Made by a program: the position numbers and the translations under genes. A stretch of DNA of 64,000 nt from an uncultured Clostridia bacterium (GTDB lineage Bacteria; Bacillota; Clostridia; Christensenellales; Borkfalkiaceae). The notes under the pieces were generated by a model, which was not told the DNA's origin, ran no database searches, and worked only from the letters and a program-made list of their open reading frames with translations. The stretch covers positions 62,001 through 126,000 of the forward strand of contig CAKVPH010000001.1 in NCBI GenBank assembly GCA_934796775.1, written 5' to 3'. Shown one piece after another: positions 17,286 through 26,501 of this stretch (its first letter is position 1; every line of letters starts with the position of its first letter).

Positions 17286-20200
17286 ATGAATTGTCCAGAG
17301 GAAATAAGTCCATTGCAAACGGATTTTGATACACTAATACGAGTTAAATTAAAAGATGAAAATAATGCTAAAGAAACTAGTATTAAGAATCAATTAGAAC
17401 AACCTTTTTATAAAGCTTTGCTTTTTTTACCAAATATAGAAAAAATAGAAGTTCAAACTGATGAAAATACAAAGATATATGAAAAAATATGTGAAAATAG
17501 TAAGGTTTTACTTCAGGAATCTAATGATGTTATACATGAATATTATGTATCAAACAAAGAAATTATTTTAACTAATACAAATAATAGAAAAAAAGCAAAT
17601 TTAATGATCGCTGTTCCATTAGATAAAAACTATGATTTTTCTAATGAAACTTTATATTGTTATTTCCCAATAAGGAATTTTCCCGCACCTATTCATGCTT
17701 TAATTCATGCACCTTTTCAAACTAATAATTCTAGAGACGATGTTCCCAATGATGATAAACAAATTAATAAAAAATTGTTGGAAAATTGTTTAGTGTTTGC
17801 AAAAGAGGTTGCAGAAAAAATTGCAAATGATAGAATTTCTGACATTGACTTACCAATAACAGCTCTTTCCCCAATTAATAATTTTAGTGGGAAAATTTGG
17901 AATCCATTATCATTTAATTTAAAGGATTATTATATAAACTTAATGGCAGGAGCAAGACTCTTACCAACTGTAAATAACGAATTAATATCAATAGATGACA
18001 AGCCTAAATATATAGCAAAAAATTTCCCAAGTGAATTCAAAAATAAACTATTCTCTAATCTTTTAATAGGCTTAGAAAATGATGTTTATAAATTTATTCT
18101 TGAATTAGCTAAAACTTGCCAATACTATGAACTCGACTTATTGTATTCTTCTTATAAAAATTTGTATACACTAAAGCAAAAAATCAATACTTTGGCAAGT
18201 AATTTTGATATTACTACATCAGTTAAAATATTTTTATGGTGGAGTAATTATACTAATTTATGGCGGAGTAATTATACTAATAGAATATACGGCATACCAA
18301 ATTTATTAAAAGATACTAATAATAATTGGATAAAAGAAGATTCAAAAATATATTTACCTACAGATACAGGTGTATCTATATTACCAAAATCATTAGCATG
18401 GGTTAATCTATGTATCCTACACAAAAATTATGTTAACGAATTAATAAAACAAATTCAGACTAATTATCTAAATAATTGGAATGAAATAAAACAAGGGATG
18501 GCAGAAAAAACAGCTGATAAAAGAATTCTAGATAAATATAGCGACAAATACTTTCCAATCAATTTTAAAGAACAAAGCTCATCAGAATTAGTTATAGAAG
18601 AAATCAATAAACAAATTGATAATGAAGAAAAATCCATTACTTTTTTAAATTGGTTTTTTGAAACATATAAAGATAAATATCATGAAAATTCATCTCTAAA
18701 TAAAATTAATTATAATTTCCTTAATCGAAAGAATCAAATAGCTACATCACAAAATTTATTTTTTGGAAACGAATATCAGGCAGAACTATCAGAAAAAATA
18801 TTTTCGCTAGATTCAAATTACTCAGCATTAGCACCTATTTCAAAAATCTTTAAAGGAAAAGAAGTTGATAAAGGTGAATTTATTCAATTCCTAAATAAAT
18901 GTGGTGTATCATATTTCCCCACGATAAAAGAAAGGGATTTATGTCTTGACAATAAATTTAATAATTTCATAAGAAAGAAGTATAGTTTTTCCCAAAATAT
19001 TAATTATCTTGTAGTAAAAACAATTGATAATCTTCAAAATATATTGCAAAAATTAAGCACTGATGAGATTGTGCAATGGATTGAACGAGATATAAATCTT
19101 AACAATCTAATACAGGCAAATGATAATTTTGGATATTTTTCACAGAAATCAAATACATATCGCACACATATTAATTCAAATGAATTTGTAAAATACCTTT
19201 TTAATAATACATCATGGATAGAATTAGATGGAAAAAAATATGCTCCAAATCATATAGTTAAATATTCTAAATTAGGAAACAAAATTAATGGAATATATGG
19301 AATATCAGAAAATGACTTAATTAATAAATTAAATAAAAAAATTGTAATTGATTATAAATTTGAATTTAAAAACTTAATATCTGAATTGCCCGATGAAACT
19401 TTAAGAATGATTTTAGAAGAATTACCAATTAAAGATATAAATGGTGAAATTAGTAGAACTCTATATGAAGATATAATAAAGAACAAAAAAGAATTATTGC
19501 CTACATATAATATTTCAAACATTAGACTACTATGTTTTGATGGTCAATTTCGTTTAAACAAAGACATAAAATATGCTCAACAAAAAATACAAAGAAAAGA
19601 AAACAACGAAAGTAATTTAATTTACATTCAACCTAAAAGAAATGCAGAGACTATTAAAAATTGGTTTGGAGTAGAAAAATATAAAACAAATTTAAAATTG
19701 GATAATTATACGATATTAGAAAATAATCAAGAATTTGAAAATGAAATAAAAGAACTCAAAATCGCAACTTTATCTTCAATGAATGAAACAAATAATTATA
19801 TAACAAAACTAAAGAATTTAACAATCATACCCTGTACATATTTAAACACTGTAAATATTGAAAACGATAATGAAAAATTTGAATTAGAAGATTATAACTA
19901 CATTAAAAATAATGGCGAATACTTTATTAAAATTCCTCAAACATACGATAATAATGTTTTAGAGCAATCAGTAGAATTTTCAAATAACATTATAGAAATT
20001 TTAGAAGATGCTGTTAGTTTTCAAATAGATAAAAATTTAATAGGTCGATTAATATCATCTTCTTCAAAAAATAAAAAATTAATTATAGATGACCAATTTG
20101 GTATTGATAGATGGAACTATATTCAAGAATTATTGTTTACAAATACAAAATTTAATAAAAAGATTGTAAATTGGTTTAAAGAACAAGGTTTATTGAATGA

Positions 20201-21296
20201 GAATTTACAAAAAATTAGCAAGATTGATTTTACAAAAACACTATCACATGATGATTATATTACATTAAAAGATTCATGCAAAAATGTTAATAAGGATATT
20301 AAAGACATCTTAACAATTAGTAATAATGTGAATATTGATATTAGACATAATTTAGCAAAAGAATTTTATGATTATAAAGAAACAAAACTTGCTCAATTTA
20401 AATTTGCATTATTTAAAACATTAAAAAATCAAACAGAACAGCAATGTAATTTCCTAAATTGTGTTAATAAATTTAGGTGTTATGAATTAAATATTAATGA
20501 TGTTGAAAATAGTGTGTTTTTTGATTCAAAAGAAGTTTTAAATAAAATATTAAAAAATGAATTTAATGACATCAACCTTGAAGATTATAATAATATTGAC
20601 TTTAATAATATCTATGATAATAATTATATTCAATGTGTTTCCGAAATAAATATCAATAATGAAGATTTAGATTATATTTTGAAAACAAATATTGAAATAA
20701 ATTCAATGCTATATTTTGGAGTAACAGAAAAATTAAAAACTTTAATTAATAATATTTTAACAAAAATTAAAGAAAGTGAAACGCAAGAGAAAAATAGTAA
20801 TATTTCAACTAATAGCCAAACTACAACCATAGAAACTTTATTAACTCCTAAGGATAAAAAAACAAAGTCAACAACAATTAAATCTGAAATGAGTGAAAAA
20901 CAATATGAAAAAATAAATATTAACAACGAAACAAATGGTAAAAAAGCTGAAGAAATTGCTTACAATGAATTAAAAAAAGATTATCCTAAAATTATTTGGC
21001 ATTCAAAAAATTCAAAAATTCAAAGTGATAAAAACAATGCTCCAATAGATATCACTTGCGATATGTGGAATACTGATTCTGATGGCAACAAAACATATTT
21101 TGAAATAAAATCATCAGTAAGTGAATTTAATATGTCAATAAATGAATATAACTCAATGAAAAAATGCCAAGAAAACTATATAGTTGTTTTAGTGGATATA
21201 AAATCAAATACAATAAGCTTACATAAATTTGATGAATTAGATGCATTAAAAGAAATTAGCGAATATACTTTTATATTTAATCAAATAAAAAAGTAA
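17286..21296 (+). CDS. Sacsin-like ATPase, 3' fragment with C-terminal DUF3883/NOV-type domain
   Basis: The frame holds 1336 residues from ATG 17286, but homologous sequence continues upstream to about 17199, where the shift from the 5' fragment occurs. The body is a long Asn/Lys/Ile-rich region without motifs I can name. After a Ser/Thr/Lys linker (about residues 1165-1215) the last 120 residues match DUF3883: GKKAEEIAYNELKKDYP, then APIDITCD and TYFEIKSS, a PD-(D/E)xK-like core (Asp, then Glu-x-Lys). In this family a GHKL ATPase is joined to a nuclease-like domain and often sits among defence genes. If the frameshift is real the product is inactive. The gene stands alone, with no methylase, integrase or partner. 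Confidence 0.8.
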   Translation: MNCPEEISPLQTDFDTLIRVKLKDENNAKETSIKNQLEQPFYKALLFLPNIEKIEVQTDENTKIYEKICENSKVLLQESNDVIHEYYVSNKEIILTNTNNRKKANLMIAVPLDKNYDFSNETLYCYFPIRNFPAPIHALIHAPFQTNNSRDDVPNDDKQINKKLLENCLVFAKEVAEKIANDRISDIDLPITALSPINNFSGKIWNPLSFNLKDYYINLMAGARLLPTVNNELISIDDKPKYIAKNFPSEFKNKLFSNLLIGLENDVYKFILELAKTCQYYELDLLYSSYKNLYTLKQKINTLASNFDITTSVKIFLWWSNYTNLWRSNYTNRIYGIPNLLKDTNNNWIKEDSKIYLPTDTGVSILPKSLAWVNLCILHKNYVNELIKQIQTNYLNNWNEIKQGMAEKTADKRILDKYSDKYFPINFKEQSSSELVIEEINKQIDNEEKSITFLNWFFETYKDKYHENSSLNKINYNFLNRKNQIATSQNLFFGNEYQAELSEKIFSLDSNYSALAPISKIFKGKEVDKGEFIQFLNKCGVSYFPTIKERDLCLDNKFNNFIRKKYSFSQNINYLVVKTIDNLQNILQKLSTDEIVQWIERDINLNNLIQANDNFGYFSQKSNTYRTHINSNEFVKYLFNNTSWIELDGKKYAPNHIVKYSKLGNKINGIYGISENDLINKLNKKIVIDYKFEFKNLISELPDETLRMILEELPIKDINGEISRTLYEDIIKNKKELLPTYNISNIRLLCFDGQFRLNKDIKYAQQKIQRKENNESNLIYIQPKRNAETIKNWFGVEKYKTNLKLDNYTILENNQEFENEIKELKIATLSSMNETNNYITKLKNLTIIPCTYLNTVNIENDNEKFELEDYNYIKNNGEYFIKIPQTYDNNVLEQSVEFSNNIIEILEDAVSFQIDKNLIGRLISSSSKNKKLIIDDQFGIDRWNYIQELLFTNTKFNKKIVNWFKEQGLLNENLQKISKIDFTKTLSHDDYITLKDSCKNVNKDIKDILTISNNVNIDIRHNLAKEFYDYKETKLAQFKFALFKTLKNQTEQQCNFLNCVNKFRCYELNINDVENSVFFDSKEVLNKILKNEFNDINLEDYNNIDFNNIYDNNYIQCVSEININNEDLDYILKTNIEINSMLYFGVTEKLKTLINNILTKIKESETQEKNSNISTNSQTTTIETLLTPKDKKTKSTTIKSEMSEKQYEKININNETNGKKAEEIAYNELKKDYPKIIWHSKNSKIQSDKNNAPIDITCDMWNTDSDGNKTYFEIKSSVSEFNMSINEYNSMKKCQENYIVVLVDIKSNTISLHKFDELDALKEISEYTFIFNQIKK

Positions 21297-21308
21297 TTGG
21301 CATTTAAA

Positions 21309-21358
21309 CGTGTGCTTGTCTTCGGTGTCGCTACGCTCCACCGAAGACAAGCACACGA
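21309..21358. repeat. Perfect long inverted repeat downstream of the sacsin-like gene
   Basis: CGTGTGCTTGTCTTCGGTG (21309-21327) and its exact reverse complement flank an 11-base GC-rich loop. The 19-bp perfect stem is far more GC-rich than the gene before it and has no U tract, so it resembles a palindromic intergenic repeat more than a terminator. Confidence 0.75.
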
Positions 21359-21398
21359 ACACAAAAACAATTAAGCAAAAAAGCATAGACAAACATTG

Positions 21399-21472
21399 CC
21401 GATTGAAAAAGAGGTTTGCGCGCAGGCTATCCGCAAAACCTCTTTTTTTTACCACTCGGCAAATTGTATTGT
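21399..21472. terminator. Large nested hairpin, probable terminator
   Basis: AAAGAGGTTTGCG pairs with CGCAAAACCTCTTT (one bulged base) and is followed by a run of eight Ts. An outer pair, TTGCCGA and TCGGCAA, extends the structure on both sides. It could end transcription from the large ATPase gene. Confidence 0.65.
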
Positions 21473-21832
21473 AATTTGTTTTCAAATTTAATATTGTTGT
21501 TTCAAAGACATTTTTCAAATATGTAACTATGAGCATTGTTAATATTCTAGTTATTTCAAAATCATTAAAGTATATTTTCTTTATCTAATCTCCTTTACTC
21601 GCTTTTGGTGTCTTTTTGTAGCATAGTTTTCCTCTAAGTCAATGGAAATAAATATTGTTTATGTAATCTACTAGATTGAACATTCAGTTTAGTATTTTTT
21701 ATTTCAAAAAAATTTCAATACAATATTTTTTCTTCTTCCTTGACTTTTTGCATTAGAAATTTAAGGGTTATGTTTTGTATCCAAACTCTGCTCCAACGCC
21801 ACTTGCCAAAAGGCGGATAAAGGAGAAAATAT
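21473..21832. other. AT-rich gene-free stretch
   Basis: I see no convincing gene on either strand. The sequence is AT-rich, with a small CGCC/GGCG hairpin around 21797-21815 just before the ribosome binding site of a 38-codon frame. It could be the right-hand debris of the horizontally acquired segment. Confidence 0.4.
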
Positions 21833-21949
21833 ATGAACAAAAGAAAAAATGAAATATTAGAAGATAATGTTGTAATTAGTTTAGAAAACATTGAAAAAAT
21901 CTCAAAGGTTGCACTTGCAAGTCTAAGCAATTTTGAAAAGTATGCTTAA
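21833..21949 (+). CDS. Possible 38-aa small protein
   Basis: ATG 21833 follows AAAGGAG at a good distance and opens a 38-residue frame, MNKRKNEILEDNVVISLENI and onward to SLSNFEKYA. It is charged, with no membrane segment or motif I recognise. A terminator follows 35 bases after the stop, which makes a real transcription unit plausible. No clear promoter is seen. It could also be a truncated remnant. Confidence 0.45.
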   Translation: MNKRKNEILEDNVVISLENIEKISKVALASLSNFEKYA

Positions 21950-21984
21950 CCTAACAAATATACTCCATAAAAACATACATAGAA

Positions 21985-22030
21985 AAAGAGCATATCATAG
22001 GAAAACTCCAAAAATATGCTCTTTACTTTT
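21985..22030. terminator. Bidirectional terminator between the small ORF and the P-type ATPase gene
   Basis: AAAGAGCATAT (21985-21995) pairs exactly with ATATGCTCTTT (22013-22023). A/T runs occur on both sides, so it could serve both convergent units. Confidence 0.7.
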
Positions 22031-22092
22031 TAGAAAATACTGAAAGTTTCAAACAGCATTGATTAAGTCCGTTCTTTTTATTTTGCTTTTAT

Positions 22093-24429
22093 TTAATTCA
22101 CTGCGCGCTTTTTTTCGATTTTTTTGCGGATATAAGCAATCAGTATAGAAATCCAGCGCATTATCGATGCTTGCGCTATAGCAAACAAAACACAAAGGCT
22201 CCAGCCTCTTAAAGAAATCGATTCAATGCTGAACCAGTCGTAAAATACGTTTATGCATATGGCAAAGCAGATAATACATAAAGCAAAAACAGCAATTCTG
22301 TATTTGTTGAACGGGCGGATTATGCGCCATAAAATTATATAACCGCCTACGGACAAAAGATAAGTGCTTGCCGTACTTATTTCTTTTTGCGGAATATCAA
22401 AAAGTTTTGCAAAATTTGCAAGCGCGACTATGGCTAAAAATGAGGTGAGTGCGGCGGGCAGAGCTTTAAAAAGCGTTTCGTTAATAAATTTGCCTTGCTG
22501 CTTCCTTTCGTTTGGTTCAAGCGTCAATAAAAAAGCGGGAACGCCTATATTGAACATTGAAACGAGTGAAACCTGCGACGGCTCAAGAGGGTAAAGCCTG
22601 AACCTTATAATTGAAAACGTTGCCATTAAAATCGAAAACACGTTTTTATATAAGAACAACGTTGCAGTGCGGGTTATATTGTTTATGTCGCGTCTGCCTT
22701 CCGAAACGATGTTTTCCATGTGCTTAAAGTCTGAATCCATAAGAACTACTTGCGAAGCTTCGCGCGCGGCGTCGCTTCCCGTGCCCATAGAAATCGAGCA
22801 ATCGGCTTCTTTCATGGCGAGAATGTCGTTTACGCCGTCGCCCGTCATTGCAACTTTTAATTTCAGTTTTTTAAGCGCAAGTATAATTTGTTTTTTCTGT
22901 TCGGGTTTAACTCTTCCGAATACAGTGTAATTCTGTACGGCTTGCAATACTTCTTCGTCGGTATTTAAAGTGGTTGCGTCAATATATTTGTCGGCGTTTT
23001 TAATTCCGGCTTTTATTGCAACGTGAGAAACCGTAAGGGGATTATCGCCCGAAATAATTTTAATCTTAACGCCTTGTTTTTCAAAATATCCAAAAATTTC
23101 GGGGGCGTTTTTGCGGATTTCATTATTCAAAAAAACAAGCAAATAGTTACATATTTTTTCATTTTTCAGCTTTACAAACGCTAAAACTCTTTTGCCTTGC
23201 TCGGCTTGTTTTTTTATTTCGTCTTTAAGTTCGTCAAGTAATTGACTATCTAAAACGACTTCCGGCGCTCCGAGTTTATAAACGCAAGCGGCTGTTGTAA
23301 CGGTAGAGCATTTTGTTTTTGAACTGAAATTTTCTATTTTTTGTGCGTCTAATTTATTATCAAACGAATTGCCGCTGTTAAAAAAGAATTTTTTAAGCGC
23401 TTTAGTCGTCTGGTTTTCGTCTGTTACGGTATTTAAATATGCTATAAGTTCGTTATTTAAGGCATTCTTTTCTTCTTGCGAAGCGGCATTTTTGCATAGT
23501 GTCCCCGTAACTGACATATCGTTTTCGGTAATGGTTCCGGTCTTATCAACGCATAAAACGTCAACACGAGCTAACGTTTCAATACTTCGCATATCGTGAA
23601 GAAGTACGTTTTTTTGCCCGAGTCTTATTGCGCTTAGGGCAAGCGCAACGGTAGTTAAAAGATACATTCCTTCCGGAATCATTCCTATAATAGCCGCAAC
23701 CATGCTTTCAATAGACGTTTGAAGCGGCATTTTGTTAGTAACGTAACTTTGTATAAAAAGGGCAGTGCCTATGGGAATTATAATTATACCGGCAAACAAA
23801 ATAATCCGTTCGATATCTTTAATCATTTCGGATTTTTTGTCTTTAATTTCCTTTGCCTTGCTCATAAGCTTTGCAGAGTATGAGTTTTTTCCGACGTTAG
23901 TAAGCGTAACGTATGCTTGCCCCGAAACAACAAAGCTGCCCGACAAAAGCTCACTCCCAACCTTTTTCTCTATTTCGTCGGCTTCGCCCGTTAAAAGCGC
24001 TTCGTTGACCGATAAAAAGCCTTCTTCAATAATACAGTCGGCGGGAATTTGTTGCCCGCCTTTTAAAACAAGGAGATCACCTTTTACCAAGGATTCGGAA
24101 GGAAGTTTTGTTTCTTTTCCGTCGCGAATTACAGTGTAAACCGACTTATCAAGCAAATTTAATTTATCAAGCACGCGCTTTGAACGAATTTGCTGAAATA
24201 TTCCGATTATAACGTTTGCGATTATAACGGGGAGAAAGGTAAGACTGCGGTATGATTCAACGCTTATTAAAAGCAGGGCGATAATTAAAAATATTGCGTT
24301 AAAGTAGGTGAAAATATTTTTTATAATTATAGAAAAATAGCTTTGGCTGCTTTTTTTCTTAATAATATTTAAGTTACCTTGTTTTGTCTGATTTAAAACT
24401 TCGGTAGAGGTTAGTCCGTTTTTGTTCAT
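22093..24429 (-). CDS. P-type cation-transporting ATPase (CtpE-like)
   Basis: A 778-residue E1-E2 ATPase. The actuator loop LLTGEAD, the membrane ion-site motif MIPEGM, the phosphorylation loop CVDKTGTIT, and the hinge motifs KIISGDNPLTV and AMTGDGVNDILAMK are all intact. The MIPEGM signature and compact C-terminus resemble CtpE-type calcium importers rather than heavy-metal pumps, since no N-terminal CxxC domain is present. The transported ion is inference. About ten hydrophobic segments are visible. The ribosome binding site is weak. Confidence 0.9.
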   Translation of the reverse strand: MNKNGLTSTEVLNQTKQGNLNIIKKKSSQSYFSIIIKNIFTYFNAIFLIIALLLISVESYRSLTFLPVIIANVIIGIFQQIRSKRVLDKLNLLDKSVYTVIRDGKETKLPSESLVKGDLLVLKGGQQIPADCIIEEGFLSVNEALLTGEADEIEKKVGSELLSGSFVVSGQAYVTLTNVGKNSYSAKLMSKAKEIKDKKSEMIKDIERIILFAGIIIIPIGTALFIQSYVTNKMPLQTSIESMVAAIIGMIPEGMYLLTTVALALSAIRLGQKNVLLHDMRSIETLARVDVLCVDKTGTITENDMSVTGTLCKNAASQEEKNALNNELIAYLNTVTDENQTTKALKKFFFNSGNSFDNKLDAQKIENFSSKTKCSTVTTAACVYKLGAPEVVLDSQLLDELKDEIKKQAEQGKRVLAFVKLKNEKICNYLLVFLNNEIRKNAPEIFGYFEKQGVKIKIISGDNPLTVSHVAIKAGIKNADKYIDATTLNTDEEVLQAVQNYTVFGRVKPEQKKQIILALKKLKLKVAMTGDGVNDILAMKEADCSISMGTGSDAAREASQVVLMDSDFKHMENIVSEGRRDINNITRTATLFLYKNVFSILMATFSIIRFRLYPLEPSQVSLVSMFNIGVPAFLLTLEPNERKQQGKFINETLFKALPAALTSFLAIVALANFAKLFDIPQKEISTASTYLLSVGGYIILWRIIRPFNKYRIAVFALCIICFAICINVFYDWFSIESISLRGWSLCVLFAIAQASIMRWISILIAYIRKKIEKKRAVN

Positions 24430-24502
24430 TTTTATATAATTATTTACCTTTATAACTGAATTTAGGCGAAAAAAACAAAAATATATCGTTTTTTCGTTTA
24501 GC

Positions 24503-24531
24503 CAAAAAAAACAGCCTTTTTACAGGCTGCT
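24503..24531 (-). terminator. Terminator after tRNA-Thr(CGT)
   Basis: On the minus strand AGCAGCCTG pairs with AGGCTG around a short A-rich loop and ends in eight Ts, immediately after the tRNA CCA. Confidence 0.8.
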
Positions 24532-24533
24532 TT

Positions 24534-24609
24534 TGGAGCTACTGGCCGGATTTGAACCGGCGACCTGCTGATTACGAATCAGCTGCTCTACCGACTGAGC
24601 CACAGTAGC
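24534..24609 (-). tRNA. tRNA-Thr (anticodon CGT)
   Basis: A 76-base tRNA with acceptor GCTACTG pairing with CAGTAGC, discriminator T, encoded CCA, D-arm GCTCAGTCGGTAGAGC, anticodon loop TTCGTAA between CTGAT and ATCAG, and T-loop GGTTCAAATCC. It lies 27 bases after the alpha/beta hydrolase gene; a small TATCGC/GCGATA hairpin separates them. No separate promoter is obvious, so it may be processed from the hydrolase transcript. Confidence 0.97.
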
Positions 24610-24636
24610 ATTTATCGCTTAAGGGCGATAGTAATT

Positions 24637-25470
24637 TTATGAAAACATTTTAAATCCGTGGAGTTTTAACCAGTTTACAGAAGCCTGAATCCAAATCCGA
24701 TCTTCGTTATTGACCATGTTGGTTTCTTCGGTGCAAACGGATAATCCATGTCCGCCTTTTTCAAAAACGTGAAGTTCAACAGGAACGCCCGCTTTGTAGT
24801 AAGCATTAGTTAAAATCAAAGTGCCGTCAAGCGGAACAACAACGTCATCGGCTGCGTGCCATATAAAAGCAGGGGACGAATTTTTATTTACATGAGTTTC
24901 AAGCGAAAGTCTTTTTGCAAGCTCGGGATTATTTGCGCTTACATTTATAAACGAATCCAAATGCGTTTTGGTATTATCACCGTCATAATAAGTCACGGGG
25001 TAGCATAATAGTATTGCGTCAGGACGAATCAGCTCTTTGTTTCTTAAAAAAGAAAGCTCTTGTATATCGAACATTGTGCCAAGGCAACCTGTAAGATGTC
25101 CGCCGGCTGAAAAACCGATTGCCGCAACGTGATTTTTATCTACGTGCAATTTATCTGCGTTTTCGCGGATATAAATCATTGCCATTGCCGCTTCGATAAT
25201 CTGAGTGGGAAACGAACACTTTGGCGCAACCGAATAATTTAAAACAAACGAATTGTAGCCATGTAATAAATATTCGATACCAACAGGCTCGCTTTCACGA
25301 GTGGAAACATAAGCATAAGCTCCGCCGGGAATAATAAGCATTGCGGGGCGAACACGATCTAAGCCGATTTCTTCGGTATTATCATGGCAGTATACTGTCA
25401 AATACCCGCATGCGCCTTCAAGCTTATTTATATCGAAATATTTATACAAATCAATTATTTCGTGCAGCAT
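24637..25470 (-). CDS. Alpha/beta hydrolase, BD-FAE/esterase type
   Basis: A 277-residue cytoplasmic serine hydrolase with no signal peptide. The nucleophile elbow GFSAGG, the oxyanion segment IIPGGAYAYVS, a catalytic Asp in AADDVVVP and a His in KGGHGLS form the expected triad. Relatives include acetylxylan esterase-like and carbohydrate esterase enzymes; the substrate is unknown. I chose the ATG at 25470 because AAAGGGA precedes it. A TTGCAA/TACAAT promoter lies just upstream, and the DUF6062-type gene is divergent. Confidence 0.85.
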   Translation of the reverse strand: MLHEIIDLYKYFDINKLEGACGYLTVYCHDNTEEIGLDRVRPAMLIIPGGAYAYVSTRESEPVGIEYLLHGYNSFVLNYSVAPKCSFPTQIIEAAMAMIYIRENADKLHVDKNHVAAIGFSAGGHLTGCLGTMFDIQELSFLRNKELIRPDAILLCYPVTYYDGDNTKTHLDSFINVSANNPELAKRLSLETHVNKNSSPAFIWHAADDVVVPLDGTLILTNAYYKAGVPVELHVFEKGGHGLSVCTEETNMVNNEDRIWIQASVNWLKLHGFKMFS

Positions 25471-25498
25471 AATTATCCCTTTCGCGACTTGCCTAATT

Positions 25499-25527
25499 AT
25501 TGTATCATAATCCAAATCTTATTGCAA
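25499..25527 (-). promoter_or_regulatory. Promoter of the alpha/beta hydrolase gene
   Basis: Minus-strand TTGCAA (25522-25527), a 17-base spacer and TACAAT (25499-25504), 28 bases before the ATG. A divergent TATAAT for the plus-strand gene lies near 25572. Confidence 0.65.
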
Positions 25528-25627
25528 GTTTTTTTTATTGATTTTTTCTTTATTTTTATTTTTTTTTATGGTATAATTCAAGTAAGGAAAACATTCCGTA
25601 GTTAAATACGAAAGGATATCTCTTATC

Positions 25628-26299
25628 ATGAATTATCATATAAATACAGGGCTTGTTATAGAGGAATTTCAAAAAGGGGACGGCTGTCCGCTTTGCAGAA
25701 TAGAAAAAATAGTTGAAACCGGAATTTGCAAGGAACTTCTTGCCGACGGTTGTATGGATGACGCCGTCAGGACGCAAGTAAATGCCAAAGGGTTTTGCCC
25801 GGAACATTTTGAAAAGCTTTACTTAATGCCCTCTAAATTATCGCTTGCGCTTCAACTTTCAACAAGGCTTAATACCATGCTTACGGTATACAAAAAGCCG
25901 AGCAATTCGTTTAGCGCAAAAAAACTTTCGGATAATATTGTTAAATCGTCACAGACTTGTATTGTGTGCGATTATACAAAAACAGAAATGGAAAAGTATT
26001 ATAGGGCAATACCTATGCTTTTTTTAAACGAACGTGATTTCAGACAAATATTAAAAGATAACAAAAACGTGTGTCAAGGGCATTTCGCAATGCTTTTAAA
26101 ATACTCTGCTAAGGCAGGTAAAATGCAAAAAGAATATTTATCGGTAATTTACGATAACATGAAAAATAAGTTTGATTACGACTTAAAATTGTTAGACGCT
26201 TTTGCAAAAAGACATGATTACAGGAACTTAGGCAAGTCGCTCGGTGAGGCAGAAAATGCCATAATGTATTTTCATGACGATTTATACGGAAAAAAATAA
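25628..26299 (+). CDS. DUF6062-like protein with paired Cys motifs
   Basis: A 223-residue soluble protein with two copies of a Cys/His layout. CPLC (residues 20-23) is followed by FCPEHF; TCIVC (about 110-114) is followed by VCQGHF. This suggests two metal sites in a duplicated fold. I recognise the pattern as DUF6062, a family of unknown function in Clostridia, with moderate certainty. It lacks membrane segments and has a good ribosome binding site (GAAAGGA). Its upstream region has a TATAAT box. It is transcribed alone. Confidence 0.7.
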   Translation: MNYHINTGLVIEEFQKGDGCPLCRIEKIVETGICKELLADGCMDDAVRTQVNAKGFCPEHFEKLYLMPSKLSLALQLSTRLNTMLTVYKKPSNSFSAKKLSDNIVKSSQTCIVCDYTKTEMEKYYRAIPMLFLNERDFRQILKDNKNVCQGHFAMLLKYSAKAGKMQKEYLSVIYDNMKNKFDYDLKLLDAFAKRHDYRNLGKSLGEAENAIMYFHDDLYGKK

Positions 26300-26317
26300 A
26301 AAAGCCCCGTTTTTTTC

Positions 26318-26346
26318 TTGACATTTTTTTCAAAATATAATATTAT
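26318..26346 (+). promoter_or_regulatory. Promoter of tRNA-Thr(GGT)
   Basis: TTGACA (26318-26323), a 17-base spacer and TATTAT (26341-26346), 41 bases upstream of the tRNA. Confidence 0.75.
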
Positions 26347-26387
26347 GTAAAAGCTGTATGGATGTACGGCATAAAAACTACATAATT

Positions 26388-26463
<76 letters not shown>

Positions 26464-26465
26464 TG

Positions 26466-26501
26466 AAAAGGCTTGAAATTTTTAAATTTCAAGCCTTTTC
26501 A
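26466..26501 (+). terminator. Terminator after tRNA-Thr(GGT)
   Basis: AAAAGGCTTGAAAT pairs with ATTTCAAGCCTTTT around a 6-base loop, starting 3 bases after the CCA. Confidence 0.8.

Noticed and set aside
16766..21296. Two independent neighbouring genes, or a programmed frameshift
   Set aside because: The 5' frame ends within a conserved-looking segment that continues in the next frame with no ribosome binding site or start near the join. A programmed +1 shift would need a slippery codon before a slow stop, with a stimulator; TTT-AAA-TAG has neither a Shine-Dalgarno-like spur nor a clear downstream structure. A single-base indel in T5 is simpler.
21246..21536. Minus-strand 96-codon frame over the inverted repeat
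   Set aside because: It crosses the 19-bp inverted repeat and the nested terminator hairpin and lacks a ribosome binding site.
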